DNA from: Halichoerus grypus | Lineage: Eukaryota > Chordata > Mammalia > Carnivora > Phocidae | Assembly: GCF_964656455.1 (NCBI RefSeq) | Contig: NC_135716.1 | Span: forward strand, 111,074,389-111,138,388 | Length of the DNA: 64,000 bases | Direction: 5' to 3' | In this document: positions 1-14,600 of the stretch, in pieces | Numbering within the stretch: position 1 is the stretch's first letter | Layout of the letters: each line of letters starts with the position of its first letter | The notes under the pieces: generated by a model | Told to the model about the DNA's origin: nothing | Seen by the model: only the letters and a program-made list of their open reading frames with translations | The model's database searches: none | Program-made: the position numbers and the translations under genes

Positions 1-45
1 CCATACTTGCTAATGCACTGGGTGCTTTTACAAAGTAAGAAAAGA

Positions 46-260
46 GGGGCGCCTGGGTGGCTCAGTTGGTTGGGCAACTGCCTTCGGCTCAGGTCGTGGT
101 CCTGGAGTCCCGGGATCGAGTCCCGCGTCGGGCTCCCTGCTCGGCGGGAAGTCTGCTTCTCCCTCTGACCCTCCCCCCTCTCATGTGCTCTCTCTCTCTC
201 TCTCTCTCTCGTTCTCTCTCTTTCAAATAAATAAATAAAAAATCTTTAAAAAAAAAAAAG
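46..260 (+). repeat. Can-SINE
   Basis: Full-length element with tRNA-like head, CT-rich middle and A tail. The target duplication AAAGTAAGAAA flanks it (from 32 and from 261). Confidence 0.9.
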
Positions 261-2361
261 AAAGTAAGAAATGAAATGGGACAGTCTGGTGCCCATGTCT
301 CTATACCATACCACTTCCTCCTACTGTAATTTCTGCAGTTTTCAATGATAGAGAATTTCTATTAAAGAAGAAATAACAGAATCAGACCTTAAAGCTTGAA
401 AGACACTTCAGATGTCCATGTAATTCAAGGTTCCATCAATACTTTTATAGTACTGATAGGCATTCAACCTTGGTTTAAATATTAGCAAAGATGAAAGCTG
501 ATGAGGCACCCACTGAGGGAGCCCATTTCATAGGTGGACAAAACCTTCCTTCCTGGAACTCTTCTAGTCCTCTTTTACAAGACAGTTCTTCAAATATTTG
601 ATAGCAGCTATCATGTCTAAGTGTAAGATTATGTCTACGTTCAAGATTAGTTGAAAGCTTTTAGCAACCACATTACATAATTATTTCATATTAAGCTTTG
701 GCTGACTAATTCCATCTCTTCCTCTTCCCCCCACCTCCCCACCCAAACTCTAAAATCTTATCAGATAAACTGATCAAATCAAGTATTCGCTATCAGACAC
801 TGCTTCTTCTGAACTGGTTAGATGTGTATTTAAGCCTAAAAGCAGAACTTTATAACTGTTGTTAATTTGCTTTGTTTTCAGGTCAGTGTTTGAGATAATC
901 TTTTCTCTTGATTCTGTCATCCTTCTTGAATTAGGAGTAGACACAAAGACAGAACCTGTGGCTCTCCATTAGAATCTCCCTCAAGAGTATTTCCAAGCCA
1001 CTGAATGCTTTTGTTTCTATTATTCAACTGGTTACATATCCATTTTTTACTTTTAATTTTAACCAGTTCAAATTTCAGTATCTAATATGAAATTCAGTTA
1101 CACTATGTCTATACCATGCCCTTAGCATTTGACATACCAGTGTGGCTAACCATAACAAAAAAAGAAACTAGGGTATTTAAAATGATTTATTCTAATAAAA
1201 GTGTTTTTCCTTATTGCTTTTTAAATCTTCACAAACCACATATCTGAAAAATGTACTCTACAATTTGCTAATAATCAACAACAAAACTAATTTCTCAAAT
1301 CTATTCCTCTTTTACTTTTTTGAAAAGCACAATGAGCGCTCTTCTTTTTGTGGTACTTGCTGTCTACAGTTTCTCAGAAATTTTATCTGTAAGTTCCTTC
1401 AGCACTCCAAAACTATTTTGCATAGAACTATATATTTCAACTTGCATTATGGGGCCAAGGGATCCCTTTCTGTATTTTGAAGACTCTAAGTACAGATATT
1501 ATAGTTTGAATCAAATAATCTGTACTAAAAGAGCATCATATTCTAAGTCTGCCATCTGACCATGAGGTTTATAATATCGCTAACATAATATCCATTTTTG
1601 TTCCTCCCACCACAGATAACTTATCTCACATTATGCTTTTATACTTTCAGGGTTGTAAATTTCTGTATAGACATAAATGCTATTAGGTATAGTTATAACT
1701 CTTCCCTTCAATAAAATACACCTTTGAATTACCAATATTGAATTCCATGCCACCTAGGCTTAAGTATACAAAACAGGTTAAGTAATTTGTTTGCCAACCT
1801 ATACACTGTATGTTAATAGGAAACACTCAAAGCCTCAACTATTGTTGTTAATCATTTTCTTATAATTCTCATTTAAAAATATTACACTACCTCTATTACG
1901 CATTTTCTTCTCTAGCTAAAACATCATTATCTGCTACAGTATTTCATTTAAGTTTATGCTTTTCTCCCTACATCCTTCAAAAGGTAGCACTCAATACACT
2001 ACCCTGCTATGAATCTTTGGGGGTTAAAATTTAAGAACACCATTAACAGAAAAGTAGGTTGCTCTTATAGAACTAGGATTTCAGATCACTTTGGGAATTA
2101 AGGACAAATGATAAGTAGATACCGAAGTATGAATATCTCTTTTTAACTCTCAAAAGCAATCTGGTACAACAGTTAATTCCTCATTCTAAATAAACCTTTA
2201 CTTGGACCTCAAATGTTGCATTATATATTTTTACTATCTTAAAAAAAAATTACAAAACAATAGTTTCTCAAATAGCTACATTCAGTCTATATAAGGCAAG
2301 AAGTCTCAAAGATGTAAAAGAAAACAAAAATCACATAAGAAAACAGGATATAGAACTATCA

Positions 2362-2406
2362 TTATGTTCCAATATGTTCTAAAAGTTTCAGCTTCTCTTC
2401 ACAATC
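2362..2406 (-). other. Exon-like segment, possible alternative last exon of MTF2
   Basis: A good acceptor (T-rich tract, CTTAGTTATTTCAG) precedes 14 codons in phase 0, DCEEKLKLLEHIGT, then TAA. The phase fits the donor of exon 9. No AATAAA was found close downstream on the minus strand, so a chance acceptor is more likely. Confidence 0.15.
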
Positions 2407-4622
2407 CTGAAATAACTAAGAAAAAAATATGATACATAAATGTTAAATATGCCTTTCAGTATGAAAGGATATACTCTCCAAAAGAAGTTTAATACTTTTA
2501 AAACGTCTTTTTGTTATAAAAATAGTCATATCATTTCTTTTATATCAAAAAAAAAAGCACAAAACACTAAACGGATACCACTGATTCAATTAAGATTGCT
2601 CCAAGTAACTAGAAATTGAAGTAAGTATTTATGGGGCTTCCAAAATAACACAGAAATACCATTAAATTTTGGACAGTGTTATCATATATAAAATTAAGTC
2701 CTAATTCAGCTCAGAAAATAAATATAAGTGCCTCCCTATGACTATGACTAGTGTGTCCATATATATTCCTGAAAAAAAAGCCATAAAACTCTCAATCAAC
2801 TTCTCAAGTCACCACAAGATTTTTTTTCTTTACCCACATGGAGGAAAGAAACTCCACATTTAAGAGAGAATTAAATCACAACTATTTTTGTTTTGTTTCA
2901 TTTTTGAGGAGAAACTTCTACAGCAAGTGCCTATGTCATATAATCAACAGTATATATGTAGTAAGAACCAATGTTCTAAATGACTCTTAAGTACTCAATA
3001 ACCAACAATACACTTAACATACAGTATTTCCCACGTTTTAAAAGTAATTAAAGCTATTTATAAGAAGATTTTTAACACAAAAGTATTTATAAACAAAAAG
3101 GACGTTTTATAAACCTAAATTTGGATTAGTGACAAAACTCAATTTGCAATTCAATTTCAGTTAACCAAAGATATACTATTTTAATAATCTGGAATAATCC
3201 ATTATTTGTATTATCTTTGTTTTTATTATCACAAACATTTAAAAGTAAATTAAGTAAAAATTAGTTACATATAAATGTTACAAATAAATGTTAAAGCTGG
3301 CATAAATTTTATAGTCTCTTTATTATTAAAATCTCACTCTCAAAAACCAATTATAATGACAGTATAAAGATATAGAAGATTAATATAGAGTTAAAAGCTG
3401 AACTTCCATCTGTAAACATTTGAGGATGGAATGACTAAGTCTGAATATTTTCTTTTTTTTAATGCAGAGAAAAAGCAATGAGAAATGATTAGAAAGTCAC
3501 TTGTTCTGATAATAAATTTGATGGCTCCAAAAAATGGAAACACTCCTCAGAAAAGTAAAACTTTTCCATTGTAAAGTTGTATTAGAGTATAATGTTCTTC
3601 TTAATTTTTAAATTAAAAAAAAATTTCCATATTGGCAAAGAATAAGAAATTGAATTGAATGTATAACATCTTATTTCTAAGACATTATCGCATAAGCTAC
3701 AGAAAAGGAAAACATGTATCTACTAATAAATTTATTGATATGTATCAGAAGTACAGCTAGAACTAAGATACGTAAGATTCATAAACTGAATTCATTTCTT
3801 AGAAATAGACTACTTGTCTAGACTAATAGTCTAATTGTGATTTTTTCTATTTTCAGCCTCTTGAATAAAACCTAAGTATCATTTTTCATTTTAATAAAAG
3901 ATAGCATTTGAAATAAAGTAACTTGAGTTTTTATATGTGTGCCCACTGTCTACATGAAGTAACTACTACAGAATTTAATCATGTGAAACATAAAATGTAC
4001 TAAGAATAGAGATGTATCTGCATATGAAGTGCTGAAGGAACCATGGCTAGAAAGAAAGCATTTTAAAAGAATATATTAAAGTATTAAATATTAAGATGAC
4101 TATAATGAACACTATAGCCACTAGTGCCTTACACTTACTTTTTTCTTTTATTACTAATCAGTTTATTAAAATTTATCAACTTTGTAAGATACTCGTTTTC
4201 TCTCAAATTTCATCCAGAAAAAGCATGTAACAGAAAAGTGTTGTGTTCCAACTTCTAACACTCAAACATCTCAGCTCAATTGATTTTAATAATATCTTTG
4301 ATTTAAAAAAATCTAAGTATCCTGCAAGTGTTTGTTTTATACGCAGCTGCTACCACAAACTAGCTTTTAAATGTGCATTATGTTCTCCCTGATGCCCCAT
4401 AAAAACCCCCAAAACAACCCAAAAAAACCCTGATATTCTATTTGACATGAACCTTTTATAAACTACCCCATGTCTAAAAGCTACAAAAGCAGAAATTCTT
4501 CCTAAACTTCACTTTAGTTTACACAACTTTTACCTCTTCAAAAAGTAATGTGTGACTAAAATTCACACATCTAATTCCACATAATATAAAACAAAATTTT
4601 TATTTAAACTAATAGTAGTTAT

Positions 4623-4830
4623 GGGTGCCTGGGTGGCTCAGTCAGTTAAGCACCTGACTCTTAATTTTGGCTCAGGTTATGATCTCAGGTTCATGAGACA
4701 GAGCCCCAGCGTCGGGCTCCATATGGGCATGGAGCCTGCTTAAGATTCTCTCTCTCTCCCTCCCTCTGCCCCTCCCCAGCACCCCCACACTCTCAAAAGG
4801 AAAAAACAAAAACAAAAACAAAACATTAAG
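4623..4830 (+). repeat. Can-SINE, older subfamily
   Basis: The head is GGTGCCTGGGTGGCTCAG and the middle carries the older TTAATTTTGGCTCAGG form. The tail is (CAAAAA)n-like. Imperfect duplications of CTAATAGTAGTTAT flank it (4609-4622 and 4831-4844). Confidence 0.85.
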
Positions 4831-5557
4831 CTAAGAGTAGTTAATATCTATATTTTAATAATTCAAAGTAAGTGCTAAAAACAAGTTAACTATTAAAGTT
4901 ATTTTAGTTACTTTCTTCTTTGTGCTTGTCTATTGTTTCAAAATCTTCTTCAATGAACATACATCAACTTTTATATTGCTTTTTTTAAAAGACTGTAAAC
5001 CAGCATGAGTGGTTAGACTTTGCAAATGAAAAGCAAAATGAGATGTCAGAATGAGGGGGATAATCTCCAACTAGAATAGCTTTACTCCCTAACTCATTAT
5101 TCTAACACTATTACTGGGTCCTCCCATTCCTGGAAGTCAAAGATATATACATATATATATAAGGGAGTGCCAACAAGAGAGAAAGGAAGAGGGTTGGTTA
5201 TATCTCTTAAATTTATAGAAACTTAGAAAAACAGGAGGAGGAACCATAAGTAAGATATGCAATAATAAGGATTTCTCCCTCCCTTCTATCTTTAACTATA
5301 ATGATTCTCACTTCAGAAAATCGAAGAATCAAGTAATTTACTTCCTCCTTCTGCATTTTTCCCTAAGTTAACAGGCAATAACCAGGAGGATGAGAGGGCT
5401 GGCCCTGCTATCATCAAAGTTACTTCTCCCTGAACTAAAAATAAAATTCTGCTTTAGATGTGTAACTTATACATGTATCTTAGTTGCTTTTAACAGAAAC
5501 AAAATAAAACAAAAAAGACATCAAGTAGCTAATGAAGTTAGCTCTAAGACCACTTAC

Positions 5558-5681
5558 CTCTCCAGGATGCAATCTATCCCAGTTTTCATTAATGTATGTC
5601 ATAAGCTCAAGTTCAGAATCAAAGTATTTCTTCTTGTGAATAACACTTAGGTTGTAAAGGCATAGGTGTGCTATATCTACC
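5558..5681 (-). CDS. MTF2: MTF2 exon 9 (extended-homology winged helix, start)
   Basis: This 124-nt exon encodes residues 266-307 ([20 protein letters not shown], then to NWDRLHPGE). In Polycomb-like proteins this helix-rich region begins the winged helix that contacts CpG DNA. It ends in phase 0 at GAG with donor GTAAGT. It is the last exon of the expected reading frame seen before the left edge. Confidence 0.97.
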
Positions 5682-8600
5682 CTGGAATCCAAAAATAATC
5701 ACAATATACGAAAGCAATGTTTTTGGTTATTGTTAAGAAATCACATTAAAAAAAATAAAAACAGCAATTAAAAAATCCAAAGTGAAGTATTTAGGTGAGC
5801 AGAGGGTAAATAGCATAAGTCATATTCACAATATAATAAATCATTACATATGAAAATAATTGGAAAACATTAAATATTTGCTTATACTGAGTAGTAAATA
5901 TAAACTAAAAGGTATTTGAGTAATTTCTTAAAATACATTCAAAGAGGAAGTAACTCCAAGAAAAAATAGAATAAAAAATTTTGCATTTCACTTACATATA
6001 AGCCATAGAACAGATCATATTTTAACACTTTATTTTATCTGATTCATGAGTTAAATCTTATCTTTTCCTAAAATACATAAAACATTTAATAAAAATTTCT
6101 AAGTACTTACTATAAGCATTTTATCAGAAATCTCCCAAAATTCATCACACTTCCCATACCCAAGAATTACACTAAACAGAAACCAGCATATTTGGTATAA
6201 GACCTCTCTCTTCTGCTGTATGCTATTCTGAAGGCCCAGAAGAGTTAAAAACATGAATAAGAATTTTGAAAATCCAAAAGAAATGTAAAGCTACGTTTTA
6301 TGCATCAGACAACAAATGGCCTTATTATTTCAACAATAAAACTAGATAATCTTTAGTGAAATGACATCAGGTTTACGGATCTATAAAAGAAATAAAGCGA
6401 GGTATAAAGAAAAGCAAATTTTTATTTAAACCAAGTTAATAATATACAGAACATTTCATCCTGTAGGTTTAAGAATATGGCCCTTTATTGCTTCTTAACA
6501 GAAATGTCCATACTTACCACTGTAATGGTAGACGTTTGAGGTATTCTGGTCCAGAACTGCAGACAGAGCAAATAAATGTATAAAACCTAAGAAAAAAAGA
6601 AAAGTTTCATATTGAGTAATCAAAGGTATACATAAATTATTCAACAACTAAAGCCAATATTCAGCAAGTACATATCCTACAATAGATGAGTGACACACAA
6701 AGCAAAATATAATTTGAACTATGACACTGTGATTTAAAGTTTTCTAGTAACAACAAAATTGCAAGGGCAATTTTTTTTTTACCCATTAAACATTCAGAGT
6801 TCACACAGAGATTCATACACAGGTATATTTTACTAATGGCTTGTGTGTACCATCAACTGTGATGGCAGCCCCCATATACAATGTCCTACTCAATGCTCTG
6901 AACAATCTGGTAAAATAAAAGGAGATAAACTGATCTTCGTAAGTTCTGAAAGACAGTAAGCAGCATAAGCCAACATTTAAACCCAGGTTTTTTATGCCAA
7001 GTTCAGTGCTCTTTCATTTTCCTTCCTAGAGCTCTCTGCTATTCCACATTCTCCTAGTCCAGAAAGCACATTAGGTCTGCTTTTGTAAATTCTTTAGATC
7101 GGTGAAGGTGTAAATTTTCTATCAAGGTTCTGTGGCCTTTGCCAATTTTCTGTCACAGGATCCCTTTGAGGTTTTTAAAAGGAAGGTAACAATGGGAATA
7201 GTTTAGAGCACTGTGGGGCAATAGGAGCAAATATAATCACTGATTAAATACTTAAAACTGTTCTGGAATAACATCTAAAAACACAAAAATTATGTGTATT
7301 TTAAAATTATGAATAATTTAAGTCTACCATTCAGTATTTTCCCTCTTAAATGACTCCTTCACAAATCATTGTTGTAATTACATTTAGAAATCTGAAACTG
7401 CAAACATAGCTAGAATATAAAAGCTAAATATATATACATATCAATTGGTAAAGTTCAAGTGTCCTTCTCACCTGTCTCCAAACAGCATTGGCTTTTGAAG
7501 GCATTGCACACAAGCCTCATGAAACCACTGCTTACATTTGCAGCATTGTAGCATCTTTAAATACCAGCTATAAGAAAAAAAGTTAAGATTAAAATTACTA
7601 CTTTTTGAGGTAAAGTTTTAAAAACAAAGCAAAACAAAACCAAGTGGCATTATACAAAATAGTTATGATTACATTATGACATTTCTGCTATATTTAACAT
7701 AAAATTTTTTCTTTCCCGAAAAGGTTACTGAGGATTTCATCCCTCCTTTCTTATTCACAAGAACTTATGAAGCCTGGTTCCTAGACCAGTAAAGAATCTC
7801 TGTCAAAGAACCAACCCAGGAATTTTTTTCACATCAACTCTCTACACCCCTAAGGGAGATTAGTTTCAGAGGTTACTGATGTGTACAGCTGTTCGCCCAA
7901 TATACCCAATAGTCATAGGCAGCTTTGTATCTTCAGTGTTTCCATTATTCTTTTCCACTATAATGGAAAGGAATGTAGAACAGCAACTTCATATATAAAT
8001 TTGGTGAACATAATTATAAATCTAATCAAAGACTCTACCAGATATAAAGGCTTTGTGACAGGTTTTGTTCTTTTTCCAATAGCTGAAGAAGCTAAAACTG
8101 AATCTCTACCTAAGGATATCCTCTCTTTTCGGCTGGTACATGGTTCTGATATACTGATATCCTTATTTGCCACCCAAATAATGCCTTTCCTTCCAATAAT
8201 TATTTTGCTCAAAAAGTTAAGTCCCCCATTAACTGTAAGCCATAGATAGGCAAAGGCAAGAAGACCAATATTAAGTAAGTTATTCATTCATCAAAAGACT
8301 AATAAATACTAATTATGTTCCAGGTACTTAGCTAGGTCCTCTGCTAAAGTTAGAGCGGCTAAGAATATCAAACACAGTTCACGTGGTCATGGTACTTGAA
8401 GCAATGAATGATCCACTTCATAAAATGTCTATGACGGATTTTGAGTAATACTTTAAACCAAATGCTAGGTATAAATGAGTAAAGGAAAAGATCATTCTCT
8501 ATGCTTATTCACTGTATCTCTTTTATAAGTGAAAAAGAAACTAGACAAATGTTTCTTAAATCTGCAGGTGACAAAAACTAAGAATTGTTACAAAAATGTT

Positions 8601-11600
8601 AAATCACAAATAAAAAATTCCATTAAGAATTAGAGTTTAGGGAGAACGAAGAACTAAAAATTCATTCATCTATATATTAACGTTTCATCACTGAACAACT
8701 TATGTCCCAGTCATGGTAAACTTACAGACATTTTCTGTATACGCATTTGAACAGATAATATGTTAATGACAATGACTGTCATTTAATGACATTTAATGAC
8801 AATGACTAACCCAGCATTCTAAACAGTACCCTTGTCGGGGTGCCTGGATGGCTCAGTCGGTTAAGCGTCTGCCTTTGGCTCAGGTCATGATCTTGGGGTC
8901 CTCGGACTGAGCCCCGAGCCTGGCTCCCCACTCGGTGAGAAGTCTGCTTATCCTTCTCCCTTTGCCCCACCCCCAACTCATGTGCTTTTTCTCTCTCTTA
9001 AATAAATAAAATCTTTAAAAAAATAAACAGCACCCTTGTCTTAAGAGAAACACTGAGTCTGAGAGGAAGAAGGACACAAGAAAACAATAATTACAATTTA
9101 AAGAGTGAAATACGATTCACTAGCATTTTTTTAAATGTACTACAAAATACACGATTTACAACTTGGCTTAATATGAGCTTATACCAAAAAAAAAAAAAAA
9201 AAGAATTAGAGGTATTAGTTGACCACAAACCCAAAATGAGCAAAAAAAAAATGTAAGAGGACAACCCAAGAGAAGTAATAAATAGAATCTTTCTTTGCAA
9301 CAACAGAAGCATAATGTTCTGAACTCTAATAGCCCAATTATATTCTGGGAGACTACTCCTGGAATTTTCTAATTTTCTAATCATAACACCGTATTTCAAG
9401 AGTAACTTTCAAAACCTAGAGCGCAACAAAGACAGAGGTTAGAAGTCATGTCACAAAGAATGTTTGATGATAATGGAGATTTTAACCTGGAAAAAAACAC
9501 TACACTATTGGTGTGAGTCACGGGAACAAGAAATATGATCGCTGGATTGAAATATTTTAGAGTTACCTTCTAAGAGAGATAAGATGTATCTGTTTAGTTC
9601 CAAAAAGAAAACTAAGACCAGTGATCAGAAATTAAAGGTAAATTTCTAACCATTCTTGGTTAGAACTCAGATTCACTTATTTAGCTAACATCTAATGATA
9701 CAGATGAATATAACTACAACCTCTAAATTTTCTGCCCTAATTTTCTTTATTGACACTTTCATGCATTTACAATTCACTATCTATCCCACACCACAATCAG
9801 TAACAAAAATAAAGAAGATAATATAAACAAAAATCACGTAAAGGGCATGAAATAACTACTTACTCTCCAGGGCCTCCACAATAGCAATAACATTGCTGGA
9901 CATTGGTTTTATGACCTGCATCCCATTCAAGGTCTGCCACACTATAGGGTAATGTCTGCTTCATGACTTGCAATGCTTTGGCATTTGGTCCTTTCTTAAG
10001 CGCACCACCCCTCTATATTAGAGGGAAAAAGTTATTTAAACGAATGAAGGATAAAATTTTAAATACAATTCTTTAACATAAAAATGCTTCTGAAACTTCT
10101 GAAGAAATCTCCACTCTAAATTTCTTACCATATCACAAACTGTTTGACTAATAATAATCTTTATTTTGTTGTCTTTCAAATTATTGCCCCAATTCCAAGA
10201 CCACTCACTATCAGAAAATAAGTGCAAGGATAGCTCCAACTCACTTTAAGCATCATTAGTCAAACAATAAGCCTCACCTCTTTCTACCCAGCACTGATTG
10301 TTCATTTCAGTCACATAAACTTTCAACGTGTACAATCATTACGTTGAGAGTGCCCTACAAATTCCATTTAGGGCTTTAGCCCAAAACACTTAAAAGATAC
10401 CTTTGTTGTTGTTGCAAAAACACACTGTCGACAGAGCCATTTTTCATCTGAATCAATCACACTGGAATCAATATGAGGTGTGTGACACAACTGATGATAT
10501 CCTTAATATCAAAAAAAGCATAAAGCAAATTCTATTTTATTAAAAAATACTGCAACACAATTTCAAGAAGGCATTTTAGTACTCTTCTCCTACATTAATA
10601 TATTTATAACTGATGAATAAATTTATGATAACAGCTTCAAGTTACCAATGTAAAGTATTTTTAATCATTAATCTTCAACAGGAACATTAAGTATGTAATA
10701 AAACTTTTCGACAAGATTAAAAGAAATCAATGTTTACCTTGGCCACACTTATCACATATAACCATTTCATTGGGAGCTTCTGAATACTCTTCTTGACATA
10801 TTGTACAGACCATTTCCCCACTTCCAGTGGCTCCTAAAATGTTTAAAATATACATTAAAAGATAGTCATAATAAGTATTTCATATACCAAAACTACTTTT
10901 TTGACTCTGTGGGTAGCCCATATTGGCAATGTTTATTCACTATTATAATGATTTCTTCTCAAGACAAAGTACTACCCACAAAATGCTATCTCTATGCACC
11001 CTGTGTCCCTCCCATCTAACATTCCTACTCCCCTGGGGGGTAAGGAAATGCAATGTTTTGTGAACACTTGAACTACTCTCCAGAACACACATCTACCTAT
11101 ATACATGTATCCACCCACCCTATACTCTCTACCATCATAAGACTAAAGAAAAAGGGCAAAGAAGGTACGTCGATGACTTCTTTCTTTCTACATTTCTTTT
11201 TATTTACTGACTTATGAAAGAAGCTGAACCCCAATTATTTAATCTCCAGCTTCAGAAATCTGGAAATATGCTGTCCAATGAAGTCTCCTAACAAAATCTC
11301 AGTGCAACAAATGTTAAAGTGTTCCACAGTTATTAATTATATTTTTTACCTTAATAGGTAAATTCTTTCTTCTTTAGGCATTTTTACTCTAAAAACAATT
11401 TTATTCCATAAAATTAAGAATATGATTTTAACACTTTAACATTCCCAATAGTCTCTTCTCCTCAATTTCACAGTTAAACTATATGGTATATTCATATGCC
11501 AACAATAATAAAAAGGTACTATTCTGTGCTATCAGCCAAGTACTGTTAGGTTCTTGACATATATTATTTTGTTTAATTCTACAACTTATTACGTAAGTAT

Positions 11601-14600
11601 CTTATTATTATAGAGAGGAACTGAGGTTCAGAAAGATAAAGTAACTAACCCAAGGACCCTCAGAAAGTATCAAGGGTAGGATTCGAATTCAGATATGCCA
11701 GAGTCCATATTCTCTCCACTCTGAGATCTTTTCTTTCATCTATATTTTGTAATATTTTTTCTATCAAAAGTATTGTTCACACTATTTTCAAAATTATAAT
11801 TTCTAATAGCTGCATAATATTCTATCCAGTAGAAATAACCAAATTTACTTTATTACACCTCTACTCTTAGATATGTAAGTTACCAAATTTTTTGTTTGTT
11901 CATTTTTTGCATTTTTCCTTGTTTATTTTGGTCTCTTGTCCGCTCTCCCTACCTCTCCCAGGCTTTGTTTACTTCCTTGTACACTTGGAAGGAAATGGCC
12001 TGCATAGCTTCTGAGTTTACGGCTCCAGTCAGGAGAGCAACCGGATCAAGCCTGGCACCTCTCAGTCCAAATCAGCAATTCCCTAAAAAAGGACTGATGG
12101 CCCCGGGTTTTATCTTATATAAATTTTTTGTTGTTGTTAAAATAAAACTACAGTAAATATTTTCCACCTAACATTTTCACTTTTTAATTACTTCTTTTGA
12201 ATAAATTGCTAGAGCTGAGTATGCAGTATCGATTAAAGAATATAAAACATTAATGCAACTATTAAAGTAATATCCAAAATAAAAACTATTTTCACAGAAA
12301 CCATATTAGGTGTTAAAATTTAAAATCCTTCTAAATATATTTGTTTTAACCTATCTCCCTTTTATAATACACATTTCTTTGACTACTAATATGACTCTCT
12401 CTACATAAGTTTATTTACATAAACTTTTAAAATAATCTTATTAGGGATGCCTGGGTGGCTCAGTCATTAAGCGTCTGTCTTAGACTCAGGTCATGATCCC
12501 AGGGTCCTGGGATCGAGCCCCCCATCAGGCTCCCTTCTCAGCGGGGAGCCTGCTTCTCCCTCTGCTTCCCCCTCTCCTGCTCCCCCTACTTGTGCTCTGT
12601 CAAATTAATAAATAAAATCTTTAAAAAATAAATAAATAGGGGCACCTGGGTGGCTCAGTTGTTACGCATCTGCCTTCGGTTCAGGTCATGATCCCAGGGT
12701 CCTGGGATCAAGCCCCACATCGGGCTCCCTGCTCAGTGGGAAGCCTGCTTCTCCCTCTGCCTGCCGCTCCCCCTGCTTTGTGCTCTCTCTCTGACAAATA
12801 AATAAAATCTTAAAAAAAAAATCTTATTAAACGGGTGAAATTAGTCCAATTTATTAAGTTATTATGATATATATATATATTATTAGGTTTCTTATAGGAA
12901 AAAATTACTAAAGCTACTCTCCACACTGAAATCTGCCATAATGCAGTATTCAGTTTCACTTCCTCATTCTACAGCAACTCCAATTACATGTACGCTATTT
13001 TCTGGGTGCTATAAAGAGTTAAATAGGGGTGCCTGGGTGGTGCAGTCAGTTAGGCATAGGACTCTTGGTTTCAGCTCATGTCATGATCTCAGGATCATGG
13101 GATCAAGCTCTGCATTGGGCTCTGCACTCAGTGCAGAGTCTGCTTGAGTTTCTCTCTCCCTCTCCCCCTTCCCCCCATGTGTGTGCACACACTTTCTCCC
13201 TCTCTCCCACTGTCTCAAATAAATAAATCTTTTTTAAAAAAGAGTTAAATAGCCAAGAGCAATTCTTTTTTCTTTTCAATTCTAAGGATAATAAAAAAAG
13301 CCAGTGAGCAAAAGCAATCACAGACCACTAAACTGATAATACTGGGTGGAACACATGTTGGACAGTACCCTTCACTTTCACAACTTTCTATATGTATGAC
13401 TGGCTTTCTTCTTCCTGTCTGCAAGGAAGGAAGGAATGGATTGGGGGCGGGGGGGAGACAGACAAATAAATCTGTATTTAACCTGCAAGAACCCTGAAAA
13501 GTTGAAAGGGACTCATAACTAATAGGGGAACAGAAGCAGTATAACATGTTTCAGTCCTACCACAAAGACCCATGTTTATAAAGTAAAAAAGAAAAGATAA
13601 TTCTGTATGCGGGGTAACAAAATCTGCTCAATATAACTACTGTTGGAGATCTCCTATCCTTCTCCTATCCCTTTTCTCACTGAGTCCTCAATTTCAGATT
13701 CAAAACATAATTTCAGAACTTCAAACTGATCAATTCCAAGAACTATAAAAAGTTTCTCTTGAAAGACATTTTACTAGAGTAAGAGCTAAGCCCTGAGTAA
13801 TCAACTATGTACATGGTAATGAGAACATTTAATTCTTTTACCAAAACTTTCTTATTCTTTAAAAAAATTAAGAGTGAAATCAAGAAATAGAACACACTGT
13901 AGTAACCTACCATAGAGTTCCACTTGGGATTCAAATTAAAAACCCAATCACTAAATACTTTAGAAAGGTATCCACCCTTTAGGGAAAGAAAATTTACATC
14001 TCCTTTCTAGGAGATATGAAACACAGGTCTTATTGCAGGCCTATTAACTCAATAAAAAAAAAAAAGGCAGGGCTTTGGTGTGCAGCTAAAATACTCAGAT
14101 TTTTAATACTCATAATTTATAAATCACTTTTCATGAGAGAAATACCTAGAACAACACCTTTATTTAGCAGATTCAAAGGGCATACAGCAATTATAGAAAT
14201 TATTACAATAATAAAATAGAAAGCATTACAAAAAACATACCTATAACAATACCTGTATTCACTTTTACTGGCATACAAATATAGCCTCATTTTCCCATCT
14301 AAACATTAAAACCCCTAATCAAATGGCCATTTCAAATCATTCTTATTAATGAATACTTCTAGTACTTTAAACCTGTTTAATATGTCCTAATTTCCCCCAA
14401 GTCATCTGGCAAATAGTATGTTCTCAATAAATACTAGCTCTCTACATTATGTTTACTAATATAAGCAGGTAACAGTTAAGTTGAAGCCCAAAGTGTTACC
14501 CATATTAGTGGCTAAAAATTTTTCTTCAAAGTTATTATCAGATGGGCCCTAACAATAGTTCATAGATGTGCATCACTGATGCATCTGTTCTTTAGTCTAT

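Larger units (their letters stand above)
1..5557 (-). other. MTF2: MTF2 intron 9 (partial), mostly unique AT-rich DNA
   Basis: This stretch was searched by eye for the next expected MTF2 exon (the peptide continuing with LADTPKSERYEHV) and none was found, so intron 9 exceeds 5.5 kb. Apart from two SINEs (46-260 and 4623-4830), positions 261-4622 and 4831-5557 show no recognisable feature except one exon-like segment at 2362-2406. Confidence 0.8.

Noticed and set aside
5480..5692. Met at the right end of the open frame over MTF2 exon 9 as a start codon
   Set aside because: It lies in intron 8, before the acceptor ATTCCAG; the exon continues the frame of exon 8.
13029..13226. Frames of 60-100 codons over SINEs
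   Set aside because: The recurring peptide (for example [20 protein letters not shown]) is the translated SINE consensus, seen at many loci.
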